Below are positions 10,536 through 30,246 of a stretch of 64,000 nucleotides of DNA, one piece after another (position 1 is the stretch's first letter; the number at the start of each line of letters is the position of its first letter). The notes beneath the pieces are model-generated. The model worked only from the letters and a program-made list of their open reading frames with translations, ran no database searches and had not been told where the DNA came from. Made by a program: the position numbers and the translations under genes. The stretch comes from Asterias amurensis (lineage: Eukaryota > Echinodermata > Asteroidea > Forcipulatida > Asteriidae): assembly GCF_032118995.1 (NCBI RefSeq), contig NC_092662.1, positions 620,001 through 684,000 on the forward strand. Direction: 5' to 3'.

Positions 10536-10606
10536 AAGTTTCCCACTACAAAGTTGCCCTCTGCAAAGTCACCATCTGCAAAACCACCATCTGCAAAACC
10601 ACGAGA
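10536..10606. repeat. 15-bp short tandem repeat, about 4-5 copies
   Basis: The unit is close to 'tctgcaaaaccacca', with earlier units more diverged. Because 15 is a multiple of three, both strands stay open across it (minus strand: a five-residue FADGG-like repeat). That explains the short open frames here; I do not regard them as coding. Confidence 0.6.
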
Positions 10607-13600
10607 GTGAAAATTCTTAAAAACCTTTAACCAGTTAGTAATTAAACTAAAATAAATAGAAATCCTGAAGTATTGAAAATGCAATTACTCTTCTGATGCA
10701 TTCCGGATTGTGGATTGCCCTTGAAGAAAATAGCCCTTGTACTGAAATAAATTGTCCTCACTGTTTTCCAAGAGTCAAGACAGCAATGTGAACTAAATTG
10801 GCACTGTACATTTAGGCGGGGTTGTTCCTCTGATGGTAACATATTGATCAGGCAGAATCTTTAGTGAGTAGTGTTGTAATAAATTAAATTAGGCAAAGTG
10901 TCCTAATATTAACTGCATGCAGGTTTGACTGACTGTTTATCACAATCAGCACAATCAGCATGCTTAGCCATAGATATATGTCAAAAGGTAAATTAAGGCC
11001 AATTGAAAAAGAAATTATGTTTCTCTTTTTTCTAAATGAGAGGAGGGTTATAAGAAGAACATATCGATCTACCCCATACTCTTTTTTTTATTTTTTATTA
11101 TCGCATTCATTATAGACTGGTTTAAAATGAAAACTATAAAATTTGATTTGGCTTTTTTGTTGGCCAAAAGATGACATGAAACAAGTTATATTTTTGACAT
11201 GGCTTCTTTCTATTTACATATGAAAAGTGGAACTTTAGACATTAGACAATGAGCTGATAACAGTCAATGTTAGCTTGACAAGGAGACTAAGGGTACACTT
11301 TGCGCTTCAGAGACCAGCACTACTGACACATCAGGGGTGAGTATATCTGGGTTTATTTCATTAACAAAAATTTTTATTTAAATGGCTTCATGCACCCTGA
11401 AAGGCGAAAGACTACCTCTTTTTTCCAGGCACACAAAGTACACTTTTTTTCCCAGTAACGGCAAGAACAGAGACCTTGTAAGCTAACAACAAAATATGAG
11501 AGAGCTAAATAAAAGCCCGATTTAGAGATATTTACGCGCACTAACAAAAAGCAATTAAAAAAACCATGGAACAATTCCTCCATGGATAAAGGTCCAGTTC
11601 ACAAGCAATGATGAACACTGTGCTTTGCATGCTTTTGGAAATAAATAGAGATTCTGGAGCTCGGATATTTAACGATGCATCGAGTTCCAGAGTTTGGGAC
11701 CAGATTGTGAAATTGCATATTTACCATAGACTGTGTTTCCTTGTGTAAGGGACAGTCAGAAGAAGTTTCTATGGCATTGTTTTAAAAAGAAAAAGAGAAA
11801 ATCAGCTGAAAAGTTGAACGCTGTCTTTCCCGAAGGTTTTTTTAATGGCCCTCTTGTTTTCCTCCCTCCTGAAACACAATTTTATTTACTGGCTCCCCTC
11901 ATACCATTATTTTATTGTTGTAAAAATGTGTCAAAGTTTTTAGAGTTTAAAAACTTGGTGTCAAATTGCCATTTACATATATGTAAAATGACAGATGAAA
12001 CATGACGTCTGACTTTAAGACAGGGTTTCCAAAAGACACCCAGAGTCCCCTCTGCCTCACATCACACTACATGCACTATGATTATTGATTGAAGTTGTCC
12101 TTAGCTTGTCTACTATTTACTTAAATACTTAAAGCTCTGGTACCATGATCATTCATATCCAAGAGTTTGGCATTACACTGATGTCTCGGGGTGTCTGGTG
12201 TGTTTTGTTGTTTGGTGAATCCCTAAAAGATTTAATCCTACCATGTATGTATGTATTACCAACTCTGGCTGGTAAAATGGGATGGGTTTTCAAACAACAA
12301 GTTAGGTGACAGTACACACTTTCATTTCATCTCATTCATTTCATTTATTCTGGTTGTGAAGCCAAGGACTCTCAGAAAAGTTAACTTAATCACTGTATTA
12401 GCCGAAAACCCTTTTTAGTGTTAAAAGACAAAGAAGGAAGTTTCAGTTTTAGATGTGGGAGGGAAAACCCCAAAGATGTATTCCAGGGAAAACTCTCGCA
12501 GGCAACCCCAAGCGAGATTTGTGGTACTTGGGTCCCTTGGATTGGAGGTGAGAAATGGTACCACTATGCAACACTGACCACATTGAATCGGCTGTTTGCA
12601 AATGTGATTGATCTGAGCTATCTTTGGAAATGAACTCAGCAGTGTATTTCAAATCCTGGATTAAGTTGAAGACTTTATTCCCACTGAGTGAGGGATTTGA
12701 GTTTAAACGGCTCTGTCATACAAAAGCTGAGTCTGTAATCTTTGGTACATGTTCTAAATTTTCTCTCCAGATAAGGAGAGCAAAAGTTCATTACAAATTG
12801 GTCACCCTTGAAGTAGCGCTCTATTGCACCTAAACGTTTGTACCAAAGTCTGTCTGTGCAATGGTATGACTCACCAACAAATCCTTTTTGTCAAAAGTTT
12901 GTTTCAAAAGATTTGACTTTGCGGTCCAGCGACCCAATTGCTTTTCAAATTCACAAGTTTAAAACTGGGTTTTTTATCTTTAGTAAGTTTCTGGTGCATG
13001 GCGAAAAGGGATCTAGTAAGCTTGATAATATCTCTTTTTGAATGTCAGGAAAATTGGAATTTATCCTGTAGTACTGACCTGGGTTTGTAGCCGGTGGAAA
13101 GGGTAAATTCACAGGTACGGGACTATAAGGCTGATAGTGCAGTTTGTATGAATTTCATTAAATTGCCTTTGAATTGTTTTGGAGTGCTTTGTAAGTTGAG
13201 TATATTAATCAAGTTCAAGAGTTGTCTCAATTATGTATAATTATTGGCAAAAAGAAACATTCAGTTTTAAAGGAAAAACATTTTTGGATTTTGATTTGTT
13301 AAGAAGTATAAACAGTTTCCACTGCACAACCTTTTGATTGTTGCGAGAATGAAATTGCAATTGATGACCTCATATCCTTGAACTGACAAATTGTCTGTCT
13401 GGAATATCTATCTTGAAACATCCATCAAATATGACAAATCTTTTTCTACATATTCGTTGGTAAAGCATTGGTGAATCGTCAAGAAAACTGTCATTATTTT
13501 TATTTATTTTTGTATAATTTTTTTTTTATTTTTTTTTTTTTATATCTGTCCCACTGTCATTCATAGATTAAAAGGTTTTCTGGGTGGCCTTTTCATTTAC

Positions 13601-14041
13601 CAACCTTTGCATGGCTGGTTTTGCCCAAAGAAACCCTAAAGCTATTTGAACAGTGACAGTCCTGCATAGATGGATTTTGTTGTAGTAGTGAAAGAGCTAT
13701 TGTTAGACTTCCGTTTAACCCATGTGCTATTTTTTGCCTCGCTGGTTGGCGAAGCCACCGAGGGGACAAACTGTTTTCGATAAGTCCTACCGTGCTTGTG
13801 GGTATCAAGTGCTAACTCAAGATAAACTTGGCATATCAACTCCAAGCTTGCAGCAATCCTTGAACTTTATGTGGAAACCTTAGAGAGGGCACCAAAGCAA
13901 AAGTACAGGGCACCATAGCAATTGCTATGGGTGCAGTGGGTTATTTCAATACAGATTGTTTATTGACTTGACAGAAGACTAATCAATTGTGATATCTCTC
14001 TTCTCCTCATCTAAGACAAAATATCTTGATACATTCTCAAG
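10607..14041. other. Long intergenic stretch upstream of the oxidase gene
   Basis: A piece near 11640-11705 (ctggagctcggat ... gagttccagagtttgggacc) resembles the 'attccagagcttggg' block at about 62010 and is probably the same degenerate SINE-like repeat. The rest shows no exon I can support. A non-coding first exon and the promoter of the downstream oxidase gene could lie here but cannot be placed by eye. Confidence 0.4.
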
Positions 14042-22123
<8,082 letters not shown>

Positions 22124-22179
22124 TGACCCTTCATCCCCACCTAACAACAACGTATTATGCTCATTAAAAGTATTACTTC

Positions 22180-22391
22180 TTAAAGACACTGTACACTACT
22201 GGTAATTGTTAATTCTGAGGTCTCAAAATCAAATCCATGGAAAATTATTTCTTTCTCAAAGATGTTACTTCAGAGGGAGTCGTTTTATACAATGTTTTAT
22301 TCTACCAAGAGCTCCCCAGTACTCATTACTAAGTAAGGTTTTATGCTAATAATTATTTTGAGTAATTACCAAAAGTGTCCAGTGCCTTTAA
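22180..22391 (+). mobile_element. TTAA family A, internally deleted 212-bp copy
   Basis: Clean TTAA is present at both ends (22180-22183 and 22388-22391). The ends read AGACACTGTACACTACTGG and CCAAAAGTGTCCAGTGCCT, imperfect terminal inverted repeats. It lies 57 bases after the oxidase stop codon, so it may be in that gene's 3' UTR. Confidence 0.8.
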
Positions 22392-23860
22392 TTAAAGCCA
22401 ATGATGTAAGGTAAGTTAACAGTGCAGTACTTGGTTGTTTTAGGGGTTTTTTTCTTGTTATTTTTCATCATGGTCTTTCACAAAAAAATCATCAGAGTGA
22501 CAAATCAGGTTATGTGGCAAGTATACAAGTTATTGTCAAAATGGCAATCTGCACAAGAATGTGTGGGTGTAAGTGGGTGCAATCAATAAAGAAGTCTGTT
22601 ACGCGTTATACAAGGAACCTATGCCTAGGTTTTCTCCTTGTAAACAAAAGGAATAACAAAGTTAAATTTTCACCTATGCATTTCATGTTTCATAAAAGTA
22701 AATATTTTGCCAGATTAATTATAAATTATAAAAACAATCCTTGCCTGTTTTTTTGCTATTATAAAAGAAATTATCCTAATTATTTTTTAGGCACAACTGG
22801 TGACTTGCCAATTTATTTTCGATTTTAAATGATTCTATTATATTACACCATGTTGTAGTAAAGACTCTATTGCAATCAGAAAAACATACTATGGGTAAAA
22901 GTTAAGATTCGAGGGGGAGGATGTAGGAAAAAGACAAGAGGTGGCCAGGCAATAGCCTGAACATCTGACGTCACACTTCGAGGCTCGTGAATAACGCCAG
23001 ACACCTGCCTCGTGACCGGCGTATATATTCACCTTTGACCTACCGTCAGTTCACATAGAGTTACGCAGTCAAATTCTATTGCGGACGTGACAGCAGTGAC
23101 TGTTTGGGCATCTATGTCACTGCACGTTTACCAAATGATATCATTCTATCCAATGGGAATCATTGGATCTAGCGGCAGTGACCTGTCTTTATCCTTGCAG
23201 ATAAAGACAGGGGCCCAGTCTAGCCGAGCTAAAGACAGTGACTACCTGATGTAGTTGCTGCCAACAATTGCCCCTTATTTCCAAGACTGGACTTGTTTTG
23301 AGTATTGGTTCTTGTAAGGTCCAGGCTGGAATGAGAATAGCAGGACAAACCTGATATGTGGGCATGTGTGTGTGTGTGTGTGTGTGAGCGTGTCTACCCG
23401 TTGCGTCTGAGGACTTTTAGAGATTTGAATGTTTGACAGAGTGAGGACATCCTCGCTTCCTCTCATGGTCAAAACCAATTGTGAGGTCACTAAAACAAAC
23501 CAAGTCCAAACAGTTGGAGTAGTCCTCCATTAGCCGGATTCACAAACATGATTGTGTTTGTGAGTATTTTCTATTTTTTTATCAACGCAATAAAATTATT
23601 CCTTTGAACAACTCTGCTGCATTCATACTAAATTTATAATGTTTGCTAATTTTTTCAATGTCTGCATTAATTTGTGTAATATTAATTAATAAGTTATGCC
23701 TTTTATATCTCCGATTATAATGAACCTTTCACACGAAATATGCAAATTTGATATTGCGCGTGCGCACTGACGCTATTGGTGGCTCAAAAAAGTGAACACA
23801 GCGCCTTTTTGAATGGGGCTGATGGTGGCATGATGCATACTTGATTGTACGTCTGCCTAT
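22392..23860. other. Intergenic stretch with one dispersed repeat
   Basis: At about 22955-23060 'gcctgaacatctgacgtcac' and 'acctttgacct' match the sequence that hosts the palindrome at 5008-5266. A (TG)n run lies at 23365-23386. No gene is recognised. Confidence 0.5.
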
Positions 23861-24189
23861 GAGCGCACAAGCCTATGAGCGCACAATGCTTTAAGCCAAT
23901 GCTGGCCAACCAATAGTGGGTACCTTTGCGTGAATTTAATTTGCACATTTTCACCGAAAGGCTAGATTTCTAATTATGAAAATTTTTTAATTTATGAATG
24001 CATGTTTTAATGCAGTGTACAAGCTTGAGCGCACAAGCCTATGAGCGCACAATGCTTTAAGCCAATGCTGGCCAACCAATAGTGGGTACCTTTGCGTGAA
24101 TTGAATTTGCACATTTTCACCGAAAGGCTAGATTTCTAATTATGAAAATTTTTTAATTTATGAATGCATGTTTGAATGCAGTGTACAAC
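23861..24189. repeat. 166-bp tandem duplication
   Basis: Two nearly identical copies begin at 23861 and 24027 ('gagcgcacaagcctatgagc ...') and end with 'tgaatgcatgtt' and 'gcagtgtacaa'. Only a few substitutions separate them, so the duplication is recent. Confidence 0.9.
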
Positions 24190-24660
24190 AGTGGTAATTG
24201 TCAAAGACTACTACTGGCTTTGAGTATGTGACCAATTAACATGGGTCTTAAACTCGCACACATTTAGGCTCGCTTGGTAAATTAGATTTATAAGAAAATG
24301 GTGAAAACTCCCTTTATGTTTTGACTGTAGAGCATTGAGGTTTGGTATAGCAATATTAAAACAATTTTTTTCAAAATGATTGATTAATGTTTTAAATTTT
24401 GCACATTCTGTGCACCCATCCTTTAAATTTAAATATAAATGCATAAAATTTATTTCAATATGTATATATAGATAATTATTTCTGTTATTGTCAGACGTGT
24501 CCACAGTGGGATGATGGAACTTTGTTTTATGGTACTCATTTTATATTCTACAAAAAGAAACGTTTTATTATGAAAATAAATAATTTACAGTGAATCATAA
24601 AAGGAAGTTGTTCTCATGCATTTGTATTTATTTGGTTAATATATTTGTTATACTATCTGG
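24190..24660. other. Intergenic stretch, nothing recognised
   Basis: AT-rich sequence without recognisable exon, RNA gene or repeat end. Confidence 0.4.
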
Positions 24661-25100
24661 GCCACATTGTAGTCAAACCTCCTGTTGTAATTTTGATGAA
24701 AGTGCTGTACTTACCCCCTTGTGATTTCTGTTTAGTTTTTGGCCCAAATTTGATAAAATGCTTGCACCTTGTTATTTCTTTTTAGTTTTGGGCCCAAATT
24801 GGATAAAAGTGCTGGCCTTACTTGCGTTTTACCAGTTTTTGGGCTCAAATTGGATACAAACCACGTCTCTGTATGAAGGAATTATCTTTTAATTTTATTA
24901 CACGAAGTTCGTAATATTCAACTGACATGATGATTTAATGAAGGTCTGTCTCTCTCACGTGTTTATGGTTTGTTGTTTCAATTAAATTCGAAAATCGCGG
25001 TTTGAGTGTAAAGAAAATTACATCATGATAAGGAATGAGAAAACAAGGCTTACCCCTTGTAATTTCAGTCCAAATGACATGGATAGTCTATATAAAGGAG
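24661..25100. repeat. Degenerate repeats outside the left arm
   Basis: 'ttttggcccaaatttgataaaa' variants recur at about 24736, 24787 and 24837, each near 'acttacccccttgtgatt'-like text. The reverse complement of the same words appears just outside the right arm (about 30880-30920), so similarity between the two flanks extends, decayed, beyond the arms. Confidence 0.55.
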
Positions 25101-25735
25101 TTACCCCCTTGTGATTTTAGACCAAACGACATTGGTCATCAAAAGGTATGAGCAGTCGAGGCTTACCACCATCTAAATTACATGACGAACCAAAACCTGC
25201 ATCGGTTATAGCTTGCCCCTGTAGCTACACGCTTAACGAATTGGCTGAGAGCAACGAGATCCGAGTTCAACTCCCGCTGCTGTCTCTTTTTCTATTTTGC
25301 TTTGACGTAGTGAGTGAATAATATAAGTAGTTTTAAAAACCAGCTCAATCACCAGCGGGCACTGTGGCGACACGGTGTACTGGATAGTTCCATTGTGCGT
25401 GCAATCCAGAGCTGGGACACCGGTTCGAATCCTACCCGTACCAAGAGGGACATGACTTTTACTGCTTGCACCAGTAATGGATTGGGGTCCGTCATGTCTA
25501 TCCCCAAATTAGGTGTGGATGATTTACCGTGTGGGAGAGTAAAGGAGGGACCGGGACTGGCAAGTCCCTTAAGGGTTCTAATGGGTGATCACCACGCTGG
25601 TTTCGGCCAGACTTTGAGTCCCCTGAAAGCCTGGTCGTCACTCTGACTAACTCTTTGCACAAATTTTCTTTAACTGTATTTCACTTATACCAAAATATTT
25701 TTAACCAAGCCTTATAGACATTTCCAAGCAAAATC
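25101..25735 (+). repeat. Left arm of a ~635-bp inverted repeat
   Basis: This is the reverse complement of 30247-30882 with only scattered differences. For example, the translation of about 80 codons from 'gcaatccagagctgggacac' to 'gcctggtcgtcact' is identical in both arms. It carries two tRNA-like pol III B-box words, gagttcaactccc (near 25263) and ggttcgaatcc (25423-25433), the latter after a possible anticodon-stem pair ctgga/tccag. The 110-codon open frame inside is not supported as a gene. Confidence 0.9.
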
Positions 25736-28700
25736 TGACAAGTTCACGAGGCTATTTGCCTTGTAAACTTTTTCAGGCAAATTTTGACAAGGTTACAAGG
25801 CTTAAAAAAATTCAAATTCAAATTTTGCTTGAAAAAATCTACAAGGCTATAGCCTTGTGATCTTGTCAAATTTTGCTTGAAAAAATCTACAAGGCTATAG
25901 CCTTGTGATCTTGTCAAATTTTGCTTGAAAAAAATCTACAAGGCTATAGCCTTGTGATCTTGTCAAATTTTGCTTGAAAAAATCTACAAGGCTATAGCCT
26001 TGTGATCTTGTCAAATTTTGCTTGAAAAAATCTACAAGGCTATAGCCTTGTGATCTTGTCAAATTTTGCTTGAAAAAATCTACAAGGCATAGCCTTGTGA
26101 TATTGTCAAGTTTTTCTTGAAAAAATCTACAAGGCTAATTTTGCTTGAAAAAGTCTATAAGGCTATAAGCCTGGTGATTTTGTCAAATTTTGCTTGAAAA
26201 AAATCTACAAGGCTATAGCCTTGTGATCTTGTCAAATTTTGCTTTAAAAAATCTACAAGGCTATAGCCTGGTGATTTTGTCAAATTTTGCTTGAAAAAAA
26301 TCTACAAGGCTATAGCCTTGTGATTTTGTCAAATTATGCTTGAACAAATCTACAAGGCTATAGCCTTGTGATTTTGTCAAATTTTGCTTGAAAAAATCTA
26401 CAAGGCTATAGCCTTGTGATCTTGTCAAATTTTGCTTGAAAAAATCTACAAGGCTATAGCCTTGTGATCTTGTCAAATTTTGCTTGAAAAAATCTACAAG
26501 GCTATATGCCTTGTGATCTTGTCAAATTTTGCTTGAAAAAATCTACAAGGCTATAGCCTTGTGATCTTGTCAAATTGTGCTTGAAAAAATCTACAAGGCA
26601 TAGCCTTGTGATATTGTCAAGTTTTTCTTGAAAATATCTACAAGGCTAATTTTGCTTGAAAAAGTCTATAAGGCTATAGCCTAGTGATTTTGTCAAACTT
26701 TGCTTGAAAAAATCTACAAGGCTATAGCCTTGTGATATTGTCAAGTTTTTCTTGAACAAATCTACAAGGCTAATTTTGCTTGAAAAAATCTACAAGGCTA
26801 TAGCCTAGTGATTTTGTCAAACTTTGCTTGAAAAAATCTACAAGGCTATAGCCTTGTGATATTGTCAAGTTTTTCTTGAACAAATCTACAAGGCTAATTT
26901 TGCTTGAAAAAATCTACAAGGCTATAGCCTTCTAGCTATAGTCAAATTTTGCTTGAAAAAAATCTACAAGGCTATATCCTTGTGATTTTGTCAAATTATG
27001 CTTGAACAAATCTACAAGGCTATAGCCTTGTGATCTTGTCAAATTTTGCTTGAAAAAATCTACAAGGCTACAGCCTTGTGATCTTGTCAAATTTTGCTTG
27101 AACAAATCTACAAGGCTATAGCCTTGTGATTTTGTCAAATTATGCTTGAACAAATCTACAAGGCTATAGCCTTGTGATATTGTCAAGTTTTGCTTGAACA
27201 AATCTACAAGGCTAATTTTGCTTGAAAAAATCTACAAGGCTATAGCCTTGTAGATTTTGTCAAATTATGCTTGAACAAATCTACAAGGCTATAGCCTTGT
27301 GATTTTGTCAAATTATGCTTGAACAAATCTACAAGGCTATAGCCTTGTGATCTTGTCAAATTTTGCTTGAAAAATCTACAAGGCTATAGCCTTGTGATCT
27401 TGTCAAATTTTGCTTGAAAAAATCTACAAGGCTATAGCCTTGTGATTTTGTCAAATTTTGCTTGAAAAAATCTACAAGGCTATATGCCTTGTGATCTTGT
27501 CAAATTTTGCTTGAAAAAATCTACAAGGCTATATAGCCTTGTGATCTTGTCAAATTTTGCTTGAAAAAATCTACAAGGCTATAGCCTAGTGATTTTGTCA
27601 AACTTTGCTTGAAAAAATCTACAAGGCTATAGCCTTGTGATATTGTCAAGTTTTTCTTGAACAAATCTACAAGGCGAATTTTGCTTTAAAAAATCTACAA
27701 GGCTATAGCCTTCTAGCTATAGTCAAATTTTGCTTGAAAAAAATCTACAAGGCTATATATAGCCTTGTGATTTTGTCAAATTATGCTTGAAAAAATCTAC
27801 AAGGCTACAGCCTTGTGATCTTGTCAAATTTTGCTTGAAAAAATCTACAAGGCTATAGCCTTGTGATCTTGTCAAATTTTGCTTGAAAAAATCTACAAGG
27901 CTATAGCCTTGTGATTTTGTCAAATTTTGCTTGAAAAATCTACAAGGCTATAGCCTTGTGATCTTGTCAAATTTTGCTTGAAAAAATCTACAAGGCTATA
28001 GCCTTGTGATTTTGTCAAATTTTGCTTGAAAAAATCTACAAGGCTAATTTTGCTTGAAAAAGTCTACAAGGCTGAAGCCTTGTGATTTTGTCAAATTTTG
28101 CTTGAAAAAATCTACAAGGCTCATATAGCCTTGTGATTTTGTCAAATTTTGCTTGAAAAAATCCACAAGGCTATAGCCTAGTGATATTGTCAAGTTTTTC
28201 TTGAAAAAACCTACAAGGCTAATTTTGCTTGAAAAAATCTACAAGGCTATAGCCTTGTGATTTTGTCAAATTATGCTTGAAAAAATCTACAAGGCCTTGT
28301 GATCTTGTCAAATTTTGCTTGAAAAAATCTACAAGGCATAGCCTTGTGATATTGTCAAGTTTTTCTTGAAAAAACCTACAAGGCTAATTTTGCTTGAAAA
28401 AGTCTATAAGGCTATAGCCTGGTGATTTTGTCAAATTTTGCTTGAAAAAAATCTACAAGGCTATAGCCTTGTGATCTTGTCAAATTTTGCTTTAAAAAAT
28501 CTACAAGGCTATAGCCTTGTGATTTTGTCAAATTTTGCTTGAAAAAATCTACAAGGCTTATATAGCCTTGTGATATTGTCAAACTTTGCTTGAAAAAATG
28601 TACAAGGCTATAGCCTTGTGATATTGTCGGTTTTTCTTGAAAAAATCTACAAGGCTATAATATTGTCAAATTTTGCTTGAAAAAATCTACAAGGCTTGTG

Positions 28701-30246
28701 ATATTGTCAAGTTTTTCTTTAAAAAATCTACAAGGCTAATTTTGCTTGAAAAATCTACAAGGCCTTGTAGATTTTGTCAAATTTTGTTTGAAAAAATCTT
28801 CAAGGCTATAGCCTTGTGATTTTGTCAAATTTTGCTTGAAAAAATCTACAAGGCTATAGCCTTGTGGTCTTGTCAAATTTTGCTTGAAAAAATCTACAAG
28901 GCTATAGCCTAGTGATTTTGTCAAACTTTGCTTGAAAAAATCTACAAGGCTTATAGCCTTGTGATTTTGTCAAATTATGCTTGAACAAATCTACAAGGCT
29001 ATAGCCTTGTGATCTTGTCAAATTTTGCTTGAAAAAATCTACAAGGCTATAGCCTTGTGATTTTGTCAAATTTTGCTTGAAAAAAATCTACAAGGCTATA
29101 GCCTTGTGATATTGCCAAGTTTTTCTTGAAAAAATCTACAAGGCTAATTTTGCTTGAAAAATCTACAAGGCTATAGCCTTGTAGATTTTGTCAAATTATG
29201 CTTGAACAAATCTACAAGGCTATAGCCTAGTGATATTGTCAAGTTTTTCTTGAACAAATCTACAAGGCTAATTTTGCTTGAAAAAATCTACAAGGCTATA
29301 GCCTTCTAGCTATAGTCAAATTTTGCTTGAAAAAAATCTACAAGGCTATAGCCTTGTGATTTTGTCAAATTTTGCTTGAAAAAATCTACAAGGCTTATAT
29401 AGCCTTGTGATATTGTCAAATTTTGCTTGAAAAAATCCACAAGGCTATAGCCTTGTGATCTTGTCAAATTTTGCTTGAAAAAAATCTACAAGGCTATAGC
29501 CTTGTGATCTTGTCAAATTTTGCTTGAAAGAATTAATTTACAAGGCTATAGCCTTGTGATTAGGTCAAATTTTGCTTGAAAAATCTACAAGGCTATAGCC
29601 TTGTGATCTTGTCAAATTTTGCTTGAAAAAGTCTACAAGGCCTTGTGATCTTGTCAAATTTTGCTTGAAAAAATATACAAGGCCTTGTGATATTGTCAAA
29701 TTTTGCTTGAAAAAATCTACAAGGCTATAGCTTTGTAATATTGTCAAATTTTGCTTGAAAAAACCTACAAGGCTTATATAGCCTTGTGATTTTGTCAAAT
29801 TGTGCTTGAAAAAATCTACAAGGCTATAGCCTTGTGATCTTGTCAAATTGTGCTTGAAAAAGTCTACAAGGCCTTGTGATATTGTCAAATTTTGCTTGAA
29901 AAAATCTACAAGGCTATAGCCTTGTGATCTTGTCAACTCTTGCTTGAAAAGTATATTGTCAAATTTTGCTTGAAAAAAACCTACAAGGCCTTGTGATTTT
30001 GTCAAATTTTTGCCGAAAAAGGAACTTGTCCATTTGGGCCTGAAAAAGTCTTGTGATCTTGTCAAATTTTGCTTTAAAAAAATCTACAAGGCCTTGTGAT
30101 CTTGTCAAAGTTTGCTTGAAAAAATCTGCAAGGCAAACAAATTTTGCTTGAAAAATCGACAAAGGCTTGTGGTTTTTTCAAACTTTGCTTGAAAAAATGT
30201 TTAGCCTTGTGATTTTGTCAAATTTTGGCCGAAAAAGGAACTTTTG
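25736..30246. repeat. 48-bp palindromic satellite array, roughly 90 monomers
   Basis: The consensus monomer is 48 bp (ranging from about 46 to 50, with some truncated units). Each contains ACAAGGCTATAGCCTTGT, an 18-bp perfect palindrome, then TGAT(C/T/A)TTGTCAAATTTTGC and TTGAAAAAA. At 27227-27258 the palindrome is 32 bp. The monomer varies at the TGATC/TGATT/TGATA position and in junctions 'ggctaattttgc'. A rare variant 'gccttctagctatagtc' occurs at 26931, 27712 and 29305, spacings of 781 and 1593, suggesting a higher-order unit of ~790 bp. At the left edge (25736-25803) units are in reverse orientation; orientation flips near 25805-25825. The 16-residue repetitive open frames on the minus strand arise because 48 is divisible by three. 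Confidence 0.95.

Noticed and set aside
10400-10684. FADGG-type pentapeptide repeat protein
   Set aside because: It rests on a 15-bp tandem repeat of only 4-5 units with no conserved flanking domain.
26261-30162. Repeated 16-residue peptide (FFKQNLTKSQGYSLVD-like) on the minus strand
   Set aside because: The 48-bp monomer is divisible by three, so frames stay open for a few units, but they are broken again and again by 1-2 base indels. No start, splice or conserved long frame exists.
25736-30246. CRISPR array
   Set aside because: There are no unique spacers: the whole 48-bp unit repeats. The organism is eukaryotic and there are no cas genes.
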